DNA of 64,000 bases from Pogonophryne albipinna (taxonomy: Eukaryota > Chordata > Actinopteri > Perciformes > Artedidraconidae). Positions 48,347 through 60,005 of the stretch are shown piece by piece; position 1 is the first letter of the stretch, and the number at the start of each line of letters is the position of its first letter. A program made the position numbers and the translations under genes. The DNA lies in contig CM053251.1 in the NCBI GenBank assembly GCA_028583405.1, forward strand, positions 4,123,271 through 4,187,270, written 5' to 3'. The notes below the pieces were generated by a model. That model did no database searches. It worked only from the letters and a program-made list of their open reading frames with translations, and was not told the DNA's origin.

Positions 48347-50640
48347 ATAATTTGTGTTTTTAGCCGTTTTTGTGGGACACAGTTACGTCACTTTGTGGTT
48401 TTATGAGAAGTTTTGAGAGTAGGAAGACGCAAGCTATTCACCACAATTGTATTTTTAGGTTATGAATAAAACAAAGAGTAGTAAGTGATAAGCAGAAGGG
48501 TTTTTGAGCTCTTGTCGGTCAGAAGGAATCTTGTGTGTGTATGACAGGGGTGCTTATGCCCGCTTCGGTTTTCAATGTCCGCCATCACGTTAAAACCATG
48601 GTTAAAACGGAGGATTGGTGGCATTTTCAGTTCATTGCTTACTTCCACACGCCTTTTCCCCTCCTTGTCTCTTTCATGACTTTATTTAATGCATTAGAAC
48701 GATTGTTATCGTAACTTTCCGTGTTTCTAGAAGTCAAGCTCACTGTTCACATTACGGAGTATATTTCTTTCAAAATAAAAGCCACAGGCCGCTGTTCACC
48801 AGAGATGCCTTCACAATAAAACAGTAATTAGTTTAACAATATATTTAACTTATATTACGTCGTTAAACATTGATTTTAATTCATTACAGTTTTCAAATAC
48901 GGCGCGGATTGAATACAGTTATTTGTGTATTCTGTTACAACCTCACCATGCTTGTAACACAACTTAGATAAACAATTTGAAAATGAATAGAATAACCAAG
49001 TAGATAAGATTAATCTGTGGTTAGGGAAAGTTTCCTTGTTTTGCCTATTAACTTAGAACTGAAGTAATAAAGAATAGGCAGACTACTATCATTAGTTTGT
49101 TTTAACATTCACCTGTTTCAGCATTCCTGACCTCAGCCGTTTTATTTTGTAACCCGTTGGGAGAGAGATTTAAATTGAGTTTTTCTCAGTAGCTGAATGG
49201 CTGTGATTACAGCAGCATTGGATAGCTGTGCACCACCTTTTGGGTTCTCTGAATCAGTGTGTTGGTGAAGAGTTGCTCACTGCAAACAGAAGAAGTGTGC
49301 AAAGAACGCATCTCTGAGGAGATATTGACATTATGCTTGTGCCTCGTTGTCAAGGCAACAGTGGTGTGAAGAGGTACTGCGGTTTTGGGGGGATTTCTGC
49401 TGTACAGAGGACAACGTGTGTCTGCCAAGTGATTCCTTCCCTCATCCCAATGCCAGGGAGTTTCCTTGAAGGCCACTGACCAGGGCCGGTCCTAGCTTTT
49501 TGGGGGACCCTGCCACTGACTACAGCTGCATCACTGACTGTGCTCATTATGACAAGATCTTGAGACATGCTTGTCTCAGATTGTTCAGACTCTGAAGGAA
49601 CGATGCAATGATTTTACAGCATAATTGTGCAAGAGTTTCCCAGGGGGTGGTGTAGAAACCTTAATGCTTAGTGTTTAGATAAGAGGCTGCTTGTTTAAAT
49701 GATGGTCTGGAATACTGAAAAGAATAAAGTTTATTATTCTTGTTTAGCAAACAAGACATCTGATTATTATGTCACACATAATAATCTTGACATAGAAACT
49801 AGCTATGGGTAAAACGTGTGGTTGTTATACCATTGTTATCATGAACAAAAGATAAATAAGGAAATAGTAACTGCTTAAAGATGAACGGATTTCATATCCT
49901 AGAGAGGATTAGTTATTGTGAATACTCCACAAGGTATCTACTAATGTATTTTAAAGAACCAATTTAAAGAAATTGAATTGACTTGATAAATAAGTAAAGA
50001 TAAAAAGTTGTGAAGGTGAAATGAGAACCATCCTAAAACACACTGATGGAAAAGGGGGGAGGCGTGATGGAAGTATGCACTAGACTTTAAGTAGTGGGTG
50101 TTTGGGAGTTAGGAGTACAGTGTAGAACCATATTCTTCAATATTTTTATCATGTTTACAAATTATTCTTTAAGAGTTTTTATTGTGTGAATTTGGTAGTG
50201 TTTTAATTTGTTACAGTATTGATCAGTTCAAAGGGAGAGTTTTAGTAACATCTCTATAAGATCAGACAAATATTTATTTATATAGGCCATGTTGAAGGGA
50301 AAGCTAGTTCTAAACAAAATATAGTATTTCAATTTGAGGTATTGGCTTCACCATTGTGGCATATATTACTACAGGAGAACTTTTTATGGGGAAATAACTG
50401 TTGTTTGTCGTTCAAAATGTAGAGTTTAAAATTAAATTAAAATTAAAAACAGCTAATTTAATTTTGAAAAAGCAATATAATTGGGAGTAAACAAATGTGG
50501 GGCCTTGGATCACCCATTGTAAAGGTGCATATTATTGACGACCAATAGGGAGAATGGGTCACTTGACCCACCCTGCAGTGGTTTTTAAAATCTTAGTTGC
50601 AGCTTCACAGGGAGCGCACGGCACCAGATTATGAGTTTAA
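48347..50640. other. Unassigned AT-rich sequence, possibly 5' part of a retroviral remnant
   Basis: No recognisable gene. A short piece near 49488 (GGGCCGGTCCTAGC) belongs to a dispersed fish repeat. Sequence from about 49.7 kb resembles decayed retroviral DNA in composition only. Confidence 0.35.
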
Positions 50641-52616
50641 AAGACAAGCGTCACTACCTCCTAATGGACATCTATTTAATTAGTAATTAACTGACATTTA
50701 GAGATGTTAAAAAGTAAACACATACCTACCATAAGTGATCATTCCTAAATTCAACTACAAACCATTGATGAAATTACTTCTGTTTTTAAATCCTTAATAA
50801 AGGAAGGAGTGATTGTTACATGTTCGTACACCCAAGGTTCCACTCACTGTTAAAGAGGTTAACATTGTTCTTTAAGTGGACCAGAATTGAAGATAAATTA
50901 ATATGAGTTATGAAATACATGGCAGAACTTTACAGATCCTAATAATGTTTTGACTCAAGATAATAATTATATGCACAAGTTTCTGAAATAGATCTATTAG
51001 ACATTTTAATATAGATTAGGTGTTAATAAACTGCAGTAGTAGTACTATAAGGAAGTGACATTTTTGGCTAACACATTTCAGGAAATGTGGGAAACAGCTG
51101 TTCCGATGAAAAGTTAGAGATATCTGGAAAATTATAGTTGTAATCGGGAATTAATTAATGATGGCGCTCCATATATGACAGATTTTTGTAGACAAAGGAT
51201 ACTGGCCTATGCTGAAATATCGAAGTCTCTGCAGAGCACACACATGGCCAAAAAGACTGAGACCAACTGACCTTTGACCCTGACCGACAGTGTAACTTGA
51301 GAAGGCACTGTCAATGACTGACTCTGGGGCGAACCTGACCAAACTTGACTTTACAACCTGACAGTGTGAATGTGAGTGTATGTCTGCATGTGATCAGTGT
51401 AACTGCATGATTCTAAAACAATAACTAACCAAGCATGTTTTTGGACTAACATATTATTACCCGTTTCTAGTCCACTTGATGATATTTTACTCCCACAGGA
51501 GGTGGCAGTTTGCAGAATGTGAAACTCAAACTAAAACATGAAGATTCTGTTTCTTTTAGGACTGAAGGATGGAGAGAAACACTTCATTTCACTGAAGTGT
51601 TTACTGTGGAAATGATGGATGTACATTTGGGAAAATGTTTGGTATTTTCTTATAATCCATGGTTACACATGAGGTTCATGTGTAAAAAGGGGGAGTGTAA
51701 ACTTCACAATGTACATTTTTCATTTAGGGACTGAAGGGAACCTGCTGCCCCAACTCGGATGTTCAATCTGACCATTGATTGACAGTTTTAGAATTGACCT
51801 GCTCCATATCTGGGGATAAGATACTGTTTGATGAATGTTGACATGTTTCTAATATTGATTGAGTTATAACAGGTAACATAGATGCAGAATCAGTGGCCAA
51901 GGGGCTACTGTGAGAGATCTTGATAATATCTCAGCACTGACAGGTAAAAGCAGTATCACCAGGAAATCATTCATTTTGTCAGCATCATGATTTTGGTTGT
52001 TTTTGAATCCATAACATTAGTGTGTTTCTTTACCAGAAACATTAGCAGTTCATATTATATTTAGATTTTAAATGGGATCTCAAGGATTTGATTTAAGAAT
52101 AACACAGATGCTTGTCAGAAATTCAGAGCTATTGAAATATGTTATTTGGTTCACCTAGAGATGTTGGAGTTTTGTTTTGTTGCCACAGTCCAAGTATTAA
52201 GATTCTGAAGCTGCACTGGCAGACAGGAGGTCTACAATTAATTTAGAAAACCTGTTCACAGACGGCTGTTGTTTTAAGACACCCCACCAACAGGCTCCAA
52301 ACAGCTGAGGGCCCAGGAGCCCTGAGCGTAGGCTTGAGGGATTTGTATCAGATTTCTCCACACAGGTTGGTGACGCCAAAGAGGGACCCAGGAGGCCGAC
52401 ACAGCGGAGTTCGTCTGGCTGAAGGTCATCAGGACAAAGTGGCTCAACCCCAGGCTCTCCGGCCCCGACCGAGTGACCCAGCGGATCTCTCATGCCGTCC
52501 GTCTAGGAGGAAAGGGGGACAGCTGGAGCCAGTGTGCGGCGGGGAAACCACCTGCTAGGACCGTGGACGACATCAGGACGGACGTGGCCCTCGACGAGGA
52601 GGTCGACTCGGGAGGC

Positions 52617-52765
52617 GTCATCAGCGGACCGGAGACGGAGGATCGGGAAGACATCTCTCCAGCATCGACCCGGAAGCCGCCATCAGCGGGCCGGAGGAGG
52701 AGGATCCAGAAGACATCTCTCTAGCAGGCAGCCCAGAAGCCGCCGTCAGCGGATCGGGGGGACAA
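52617..52765. repeat. Imperfect 62-63-bp tandem repeat, 2.3 copies
   Basis: Units start at 52617, 52679 and about 52742 (TCAGCGG...GAAGACATCTCTC...AAGCCGC). They lie just after the integrase-like segment. The period is not a multiple of three in every step, so frame is not preserved. Confidence 0.75.
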
Positions 52766-52840
52766 AGACACGGCAAGCCAGGACGGCACAGGGGACTACA
52801 CTCTCCGCTGAAACAGGTTGATATAGCCGGTGTGGAGTTT

Positions 52841-52894
52841 GTTTTAATATCCCATTTTTTGAGGAACTTTGTTTTAATATCCCATTTTTTGAGG
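52841..52894. repeat. 30-bp direct duplication
   Basis: GTTTTAATATCCCATTTTTT-GAGG at 52841 and again at 52871. Confidence 0.9.
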
Positions 52895-53186
52895 GAGAAG
52901 CTGCCCCTTCCCCTTCGTACCAAATGCCCTTGTTGGCTTACGCGTCGGAGGAGGACGAGCACGATGACTCAGCCGACAAGGACAATTTTTTAACATATTT
53001 TGGTCTCCCTCCACTGTCATAAGAAGTTGTTATGGTGGACTGTTCCTAAAGGTTTAAAGTGCTCTAAATCCCAGCGACTGATGGATTTATATAAATGTTG
53101 GGGGACAGACAGTAGAAAAGAATGACGGTGGTTATGTTTCAAATGCTGTGTATAAGTTGATCTCTGAAGGTGAGATCAAAAGAGGG

Positions 53187-53290
53187 GTTAAAGCAAACAG
53201 ATATTGTTCGAAACTGTATTAAAGTAAACAGATATTATCTTGAACTGTATTGAAGTGAACATGTATTATTTGGGACTGTTTTAAAGTAAT
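53187..53290. repeat. Three imperfect ~35-bp repeats, possible U3 enhancer repeats
   Basis: AAACAGATATTGTTCGAAACTG-, AAACAGATATTATCTTGAACTG- and GAACATGTATTATTTGGGACTG-like units, immediately 5' of a TATA-like motif. Confidence 0.5.
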
Positions 53291-53899
53291 CCTATATATA
53301 TAACCCTTTTCACTTACACTCAATGACCCAGATACCCTGACACACACACTTACACCTCCTGTCTCCAGCACACACACATACACTCACTGACCCAGATATC
53401 AGCACACACACACACACATACACTTTCCCCCCCACCAGCACATGCACATGTTCTTATTCAAGGTTCTTCCCGGGGCCAGTATAATCTCAAGCACCAATAT
53501 ATCTGTGTACAATGTTTGATTGTTTTGGGAAAGAATAGTTTGTGTGAAATCTTCCTGGGAAAGTAAAGGAGTGAAGTTAGGTGGAAGATAAAAAGTGATT
53601 CTGACCTTGACTAGTTCCGAGGCTCTCACGCTTCACTTAGGAGTAAAATGGGATGGAAGAGCCGACCCACATCTCCGCCCCAAAAATGTCCATATATACT
53701 GTTGTTTATTCATGCAAAATGCCCCCCTTGTTTCTGACTGGCTGGTCCCGATACCTGTATCGCACAGCAGTAGAGCTGGGAGCCCGGAGTACTCTGTAAT
53801 TTGTATTGGTGTTTTTTACCATTAAAATCAGATTATTGTTATAACTTTTATGCCGGTGTTTTGAACTCCTTCTCTTATTAATCTGACCAGGCTCATCTA

Positions 53900-54230
53900 A
53901 CGAACGGCGCGGAGCAGAGGTGGGCTTTAAGCCACCACTATTGTGTTTGCTTCAACAACTCCCCACTTGTAAAAATAGCACTTTACCCCTGATTACACCT
54001 ATATGCCGTGAGCTGATTATCGAGCCTTCATTGTAACAGTCGCGGGTACACTGTGTGTGCGTGTGTGGAGTGTTGCAGTAGAAAATTTAACTGTAGCGCT
54101 GGTGCATTAATGGGAAACCCTTAATGTTGAGCACCCTCTATGAAACGTCAAGCTACCCCACAGCACCCCCTAGAGAAAATCTCTGGCGCCGCCACTGGTC
54201 CCAGAGCAAGGAACCAAGACACAATCTCGG
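53900..54230. other. Dispersed repeat fragments
   Basis: CTCTGGCGCCGCCACTGG near 54180 matches a similar GGCGCCGCCACTG near 56095; both look like ends of common fish repeats. No gene. Confidence 0.4.
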
Positions 54231-54234
54231 TCAT

Positions 54235-54700
54235 TTTTATAGAGTAGGAAGTCAGCCTCTCTTATTGATCGCACATAGATCATCAACTCTATTTCCAGCT
54301 ACAGGATGATAGACCAGAAGTGGAACTGGGGACATGACACTGCTCTTGTCCACCCGCTACCCCTCCAGGAGGTTGCCAAGTACCTTGAGTGCTGCCATTT
54401 CAATGTGAAACCCAACAAACATCACAATAAAATGATCTTCACCGTGAGTTGCTGGCCAGCTCCACTGGGTTTGTTTTGCCACAGCGTATAGAGGTCGATC
54501 CAGAGTAATGATTGGTATCCGACCAGGATTCAGAATCTCCAATGCCTGCCTTACCACATCCATGGAATGACGAATCATGGCCACAGATTTGGCCTGGTCG
54601 TAGAAGAGGGGAAGTAGAGAAGTGAGTGTGACAGTGCTCTCTGGTATTGTATGACCGCACTAGCAGCCAGGAGTCAGTCAATCAGGCACGCAAGCAGCTC
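54235..54700 (-). pseudogene. Fragment of multicopy uncharacterised fish protein, minus-strand part
   Basis: One frame (54357-54584, minus) reads SMDVVRQALEILNPGR, PLYAVAKQTQWSWP, THGEDHFIVMF and HIEMAALKVLGNLLEG. Further along the minus strand, after an internal deletion and stops, come SCPQFHFWSI and MIYVRSIREADFLLY. From memory these match, in order, a large uncharacterised protein found in many copies in fishes and cnidarians and probably carried by mobile elements. The function is unknown. Confidence 0.5.
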
Positions 54701-54930
54701 TTCACCCAGAAAGATATGACAATTATCATAAGCAGCATTGATTTAGCACACAAAGAGAGCTGCCTTCCAAGCTGGTCACTGCTGGGGACAGATGATGTTT
54801 GCAGCCCCTGAACTCCCATCCCCAGGTGACTGGATGCAAAAAGGGCTGCAATGGACAATTTTCAAATGTGTCAAGGCAGCAATTCAGTGCACTGCCCTTG
54901 CTACTGTGGGGGACTGTGTTTTCAGGACTA
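54668..54930 (+). pseudogene. Fragment of the same protein family, plus-strand part
   Basis: Plus-strand frames read ARKQLFTQKDMT and, shifted, AAFQAGHCWGQMM, APELPSPGDW and KAAIQCTALA. These are from the C-terminal region of the same family as the adjacent minus-strand fragment. The two parts of one gene therefore lie in opposite orientations, indicating an internal inversion. Confidence 0.5.
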
Positions 54931-56170
54931 ACTCTGCATTTAGTTGAAAACCTGTAATATTACATATATATTATGTAATATGTATTACTTCACCATAATA
55001 AATATGTTAATGGTTTTACTGTGTATTTTGTTAACTGAATACCAGATACATGGATTTAGCTACATTCTAGCATGTTGTAAATAGTACCACTGCATTCCTC
55101 ATCCTTGAAAATGTAGGATTAGCCACCAGAATCAATATCCTAGGTGGTCTAGATCCTAAGCTACTGGTAAAATAAAAACCAATGGACACATATGCGATGG
55201 CCCTATAGCCAAAAATCTTCCTTAGTGCATGCTCTAACAGTGTGCCAAAGTTCATGTTTTTATCATTAAAAGCACAATTCTTTCAGATATGTCACATATC
55301 TGCTGGACTAAAAGAAAAAAAAATACACACATACAAGGTCATCATCTTAACAGTTTGTTATGCTCATCGAGTCATCCATGAGCAGAGCATCAAGTTGACA
55401 TGCCTATTACAGCTGAATGCGGCGATTACCATTTTGTTCAGGAAAACGCCTCACAAACTGATTAAGATCAACAGCTTTAGTGCGTTTGATTCAATGCTGA
55501 GTACAGCCAAACTGACAGTCTCTTCTCTGTCAGTGTAGACCGCAAATAGCTCATTCCTTCCGTCTACTTGAGTCCGAATGCTTCTCGTTTTACGCCGTCC
55601 CCCGTTCAAATGAAATCGCCGCTAATCATATTTCCAAGCTCGTGCCAGGGCCAGGGGAGGGGTTACAAGACTTGCGTCTTGTGCTGCATTCACTTGCACT
55701 CGGACATTAGAGATTTTCTCTCATAAATGTCCGATGAGCCACAACTTTTCTTCCAAAACAAAGATGCCAACTGGGGTGGCAGCTGGGGTGGCAAGGCTAT
55801 TTTTCAGGGTGGCAGTTGCCACCCCATGCCACCCTGGTAGATCCGCCCCTGGCCAGAAGACATTATCAAAGATGTTCTATTGAGAAGACGATCACTACGT
55901 GACAAACGTTTTCAAAACCGTTTCTGGTCTTCGGTATTTCCAGACAAGTGGCTACTGAAATCAATCTTACTAACTGCTGTCTGTGCAATTTACTCCGCGA
56001 GTTGGCGGACGTTATTTTGCTTACCTTAACATCATTTTTCATGGTGGGGCTAAGCCATTTCTTGGTATGGCTGTAGCCTACCCCAGTATACCCTGGCGCC
56101 GCCACTGAACATAATAATAAAACAATTAAAATGTTGTATTCAGCCCTGATTAAAACAGCGGGCCCAAATC
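54930..56170. other. Repeat-derived non-coding sequence
   Basis: Contains a palindromic AT block near 54955 (TAATATTACATATATATTAT) and, near 55780, GGGGTGGCAGCTGGGGTGGC followed by CCACCCTGGTAGATCCGCCC, a dispersed-repeat type. No gene seen. Confidence 0.45.
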
Positions 56171-56174
56171 CTGG

Positions 56175-56666
56175 ATGGGCGGGCCCGGCCCCATGGGGCC
56201 CGCCCATGACGCCGGGTCTGCTCCTTCTGACCATGGCTCATATACTGCACATATGTCAAGTCCACATAAAGCAATATCAGTGGGCATGATAAGCAAAAAA
56301 GGTAAAAGTTCTAGTGGCAGCAATAAATCTTCAACAGCTTCATCAGTAAGAAGAAAGGCAGAGGCAGAAAGAGCTGCGCTCAGATCACGCGCTGCTGCCT
56401 TATCACAGAAACACTCACTTGAAAAACAAGAAGCTGACCTGGAAGCAATGAAATCCAATATCAGAGCTAAAATGGAAAAGCTTGAGCTTCAAACTGATAT
56501 TGATGCTGCAACAGCCAAAATTAAAACATTGGAAGCTTCTGAGGATGATGACTCTGATCCTGACGCTTGTGTGGGAGAGGAGCAGTATGACACGGGTCAG
56601 CCAGATGAAAATGATGATTTCCAGGATGAAGAGAACCAAGGAAAACCTGTGGAGATGGACAATTAA
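56175..56666 (+). pseudogene. Gag-like coiled-coil fragment of a retrotransposon
   Basis: An open frame ending at TAA 56664. The first 30 codons are repeat-derived (GPGPMGP region). Then come a Ser/Lys-rich stretch (KKGKSSSGSNKSS), a long predicted coiled coil rich in Ala/Glu/Lys (VRRKAEAERAALRSRAAAL to about residue 130) and an acidic tail. This resembles the N-terminus of BEL/Pao-type Gag proteins in fishes. No nucleocapsid, protease or polymerase follows, so it is a truncated remnant. A short host gene is possible but less likely. Confidence 0.45.
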
Positions 56667-57378
56667 GACACCCTGTCTATCTCAAATAGAATATGAAGAC
56701 TGACTTTGTCTGGCTCTTTTTGACTTCAGGCGAGCTTTTTGAGACCTCCCCCGGCTGCGATCGGCTATTCTCGTCTACTTTCGAGGCGAGCCGCAACGCG
56801 TCTCAAACAAGCCTAGAGACGGTAGGAGTTGTGTTCGAGTGTGGGGAAAAGTCATAATGACTGTTATACTATTGATTGGTTCTATAAGACGTGGCTGTGG
56901 CCGTCAATACCAGAAAATAAAGAGAACGTTTTCGACATTGAAGGCTCGAGTGATCTATGATTTTGAATAGCGGTGAATGCTACAATATGAACAGGCTTGT
57001 GCTTGGCCCACTGCATTGTTTGTTTATTTGTTTTGAAAATTAACTAGCAATGCAGTGCTGTCATATAGCAACTGCTAAGCTACTGCAGCTACCCATGGAC
57101 AAACTCCCCTCTCTCCGGCAGAAACAGGAAATGTCGTAACTGTATGTAACAACGGTTTCAAATCAGCATCTCTTTGACAAAAAATGTAAATTAATAACTC
57201 AAATAAAACTCCAAACATCTTTCATTGTGTTACTTTTTTGTAACCTGATGTTTATACGCTTCTTAGTTTTTGCAACAGTCTGTAAATATACACAACTTTA
57301 TAATAAAATGCACACATTTATCTTTGTCTAGACTAAACACAGGTATGATCCTAAGTTGCAGACTCGCTGTTTGAGGGT
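56667..57378. other. No gene recognised
   Basis: Non-coding; contains GCGAGCCGCAACGCGTCTC, probably part of a dispersed repeat. Confidence 0.45.
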
Positions 57379-57949
57379 GTCACTACCCGATCCGTCCCCC
57401 TGCCCGATCGGTACTGCGCATGTGCGAGATGGTCCGCCATATTGGACAACTCCGGACGGCAACCCAAGATGGACACTTGACACAGTGGCTTTTAGAAAAG
57501 CTCAAAAAGAAAACTCGAGAGAGAGATGAGTTATTGTTATTACAACGTGACTTCACTATTATTTAACAACTCTTTTTATTGGGTTCTTTTATTTGGGGTT
57601 AAGTACATTGTCAGAATAAGTGAGAAATGGATTTAACTTCTGTTAGACAGCTATCATACTGAATAAATATTTACTGTGAATGTGTGCAAAATGTATGGCA
57701 TATGGCTCTCTTATTCTGACAATGTACTTAACCCCAAATAAAATAACCCAATAAAAAGAGTTGTTACATAATAGTGAAGTCACGTTGTAATAAAAATAAC
57801 TCATCTCTCTCGAGTTTTCTTTTTGAGCTTTGCTAAAATCCACTGTGTCAAGTGTCCATCTTGGGTTGCCGTCCAGAGTTGTCCAATATGGTGGACCATC
57901 TCGCACATGTGCAGTACCGATCGGGCAGGAGGACGGATCGGGTAGTGAC
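57379..57949. mobile_element. 571-bp palindromic fold-back element
   Basis: Left arm 57379-57624 and right arm 57705-57949 are near-perfect inverted repeats of about 245 bp around an 80-bp loop. The outer ends are GTCACTACCCGATCCG and its complement CGGATCGGGTAGTGAC. The few mismatches and one-base differences show the arms are not an assembly mirror. It looks like a MITE of fold-back type. No clear target duplication. A transcript across it would form a long hairpin RNA. Confidence 0.85.
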
Positions 57950-57986
57950 CATACAGTCTATGGTAGTGACAGAGGGCTTGATAGCC

Positions 57987-58094
57987 CACTCCCCCTCCAC
58001 ACCGCTCCACACTCGTTGGTTTGGAACAGCACTTAATATGGCGGACCCTCGGCGTGAACCTCTATGGCGTGAACGCGCAAATGGAGGGGGAGTG
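57987..58094. repeat. Short inverted-repeat element
   Basis: CACTCCCCCTCC at 57987-57998 and its exact complement GGAGGGGGAGTG at 58083-58094, enclosing 84 bp. Probably a small MITE relic. Confidence 0.55.
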
Positions 58095-58199
58095 TGTAGG
58101 GGTAGGGTGTAGGGGGTGATTTGGGATTGGGCCTAAAACACGAGGATAGGAGTCGAGGTGGGGAAATTGGAGAAGGCTTCCCAGAGAGTGGGAGATGGG

Positions 58200-58260
58200 A
58201 GGCGGGGCTTAAGGGAAAACTCTACTGCGCATGCGCTGTGGGCCCACATCCGGGTACTTC
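58200..58260 (+). promoter_or_regulatory. Promoter-like segment with GC box and NRF1 site
   Basis: GGCGGGGC followed by CTGCGCATGCGCTG, a very good NRF1 palindrome, and CCGGGTACTTCGG. This combination is typical of TATA-less housekeeping promoters. It precedes a candidate exon. Confidence 0.45.
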
Positions 58261-58523
58261 GGCTCTCTACCATGATCTCAGGCAGTCTCCAGTTCTGGTA
58301 AAACATCCAGCAGTCGGAGTCTCTATCAGCTTTCATTAATATATCTATCATGTTATAGAATATAACCCGTTTCTCTCAGGAGAAGAAGAGACGAGATGAG
58401 CTTTAGAACAATTCCACCTCTTCACCCGGGATCTTATCTGCCGTTAGCTGCTTCATGCTAGGTGGTTAATGCTAGTCGGTGAACATCAACAAACTGAAGA
58501 ACAACGAGGAGCAAAAACACTGG
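58260..58523 (+). other. Candidate 5' non-coding first exon
   Basis: Sequence typical of fish 5' UTRs (GTTAGCTGCTTCATGCTAGG) ending at CACTGG|GTAATAC, a plausible donor. The start is not defined. It could splice to 59784. Confidence 0.3.
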
Positions 58524-58800
58524 GTAATACTGAGTACTTTTACTATAATACTGTGTACTTTTACTACTGATAATACTGAGTACTTGTATTACTGATAATA
58601 CTGATTACTTTTACTATAATACCGAGTACTTTTGCTACTGATAATACTGACTACTTTTACTATAATACCGAGTAGCTACTTTTACTATAATACTGTGTAC
58701 TTTAAAACTGATAATACTTAGTACTTTTACTATAAAACTACGTACATTTACTACTAATAATACTGAGTACTTTTGCAACTGTACTTTTTGCTCTAAGGAA
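58524..58800. repeat. Degenerate tandem repeat of TACTTTTACTATAATACTG units
   Basis: Alternating 20-40-bp units (GAGTACTTTTACTATAATAC, TACTGATAATACTGAGTAC). A weaker stretch recurs near 59020-59070. Confidence 0.85.
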
Positions 58801-59222
58801 TACTTGCACTAATGTCACATTCATGTTCTGTTGATTGTGTTTTTTAAATATAGTATTACCTTTTACTTATTACTACTATTACTTAGTTTATACCCCTTTT
58901 ATCTAGGCCCTGTTTGTATCTTGTTATATGTCACACTGTGGGATTGCGAGAAACGGTATTTCAAATGTTCTGAATAACACATGTAGAATTCTTGACAATA
59001 AAGCTAACTTTGACTACTGATAATACTTGGCACTTTTACTATAATACTGAGTAGGCCTACTTTTACTGCAATTTCAGCATGAGGCTAAAAATAAGGCTGT
59101 ACTTGTACTGCTGGTACTATAGTATATGAATGTTTGTCTTATATATCTTGCACTGAGAGGTGTTTAGTCAAATAAGTAAACAAGATTTCACCACTGTGTA
59201 CTTTGAGACAAATGCTGTATTT
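58801..59222. other. Non-coding, nothing recognised
   Basis: AT-rich, within the proposed first intron. Confidence 0.5.
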
Positions 59223-59718
59223 CAGAGGTGGGAGAAGTACTTAGATCTTGTACTTGAGTAAAAGTAGCATCAAAGTATAGTCAAAGTACCAAAAGTAATA
59301 ATAAACAAAATTATCATTTAACATATAGTTAACGTAGTAAAAGTAGTTATTGTGCAGATTGGTCCATTTCAGAATAATATATATGATATGTTTTATAATG
59401 ATTGATCATTAAAGTGTTCTCAAAGCTGGTAAAGGTGCAGCTAGTTTCAATGACTTTGTATACTGCAGGGTAGCTTGTGAATTTACTCCAGGTGGAACTA
59501 AAGTCTGATTTAAGACTTGATTATATTTCACATCATTCATCCAAATCTGTATAGTAACTAAAGGTATTAAATACATGTAGTGGGTTAAAATTACACCATT
59601 TACCTTTGAACTGTAGTGGAGTAAAAGTAGCATACAATGTAAATACTCAAGTAAAGTACAAGTACCTCTATAGTTGTACTTAAGTACAGTACTTGAGTAA
59701 ATGTACTTCCCACCTCTG
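59223..59718. mobile_element. 496-bp hAT-like MITE
   Basis: Ends CAGAGGTGGG and CCCACCTCTG (perfect 10-bp inverted repeats), inside rich in AAGTACTT-type motifs, typical of a very common teleost hAT MITE. Flanks CTGTATTT and CTGTTAAG are only partly alike, so the 8-bp duplication is decayed. Confidence 0.8.
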
Positions 59719-59783
59719 CTGTTAAGCTATTTCTTAGCTGTAGATTAGTTTTGTGTTGACCGTAGTGTTAATACTTATTTCAG

Positions 59784-59849
59784 AGACACAGCAGGAGAAG
59801 GAGCACTGAGAGCAACATGGAGGAGAACAAAGATACCCCCAGAACTCCG
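59784..59849 (+). CDS. Candidate first coding exon (Met-Glu-Glu-Asn...)
   Basis: Acceptor TTATTTCAG ends at 59783. The exon has 33 nt of 5' UTR, an ATG at 59817 in good context (AGCAACATGG), then 11 codons MEENKDTPRTP, and a donor CCG|GTCAGT at phase 0. The upstream GC/NRF1 segment and a UTR-like exon support a real gene start. I do not recognise the gene, and no following exon is identifiable in the window; the L1 insertion at 60.9 kb would lie in its intron. Confidence 0.4.
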
Positions 59850-60005
59850 GTCAGTGTTCACTTCATCACAATATATTCCTAACACTGTTATCCCTTACAC
59901 TGGGGTACATTTATTTTATATGAGGATTTTAAACCTGTACTTTTATTTAATGAGAAAAACAAACTTGAGCATTGTCGGGTTTATTCTCTTACATTTAGAT
60001 ATGGG

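Larger units (their letters stand above)
50640..53900 (+). mobile_element. Decayed endogenous retrovirus-like element
   Basis: Two pol landmarks lie in the same orientation. Near 50,770-50,830 a short frame resembles the start of a retroviral reverse transcriptase (LIKEGVIV). At 52,410-52,535 a frame reads VWLKVIRTKW, PRLSGPDRVTQ and AVRLGGK, the pattern of a gammaretrovirus-like integrase C-terminal domain. Stops and shifts interrupt everything, and the distance between the landmarks is shorter than in an intact pol. Further on are a purine tract (AAAAGAGGGG, 53,173-53,182), U3-like repeats, a TATA-like TATATATATAA near 53,290 and ATTAAA near 53,819, consistent with a 3' LTR. It is non-functional. 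The limits are approximate. Confidence 0.5.

Noticed and set aside
47271..48350. A 359-codon open frame
   Set aside because: Almost entirely N bases of the assembly gap.
51510..51734. 74-residue open frame near the retroviral remnant
   Set aside because: No motif, no splice or promoter context; chance frame in decayed DNA.
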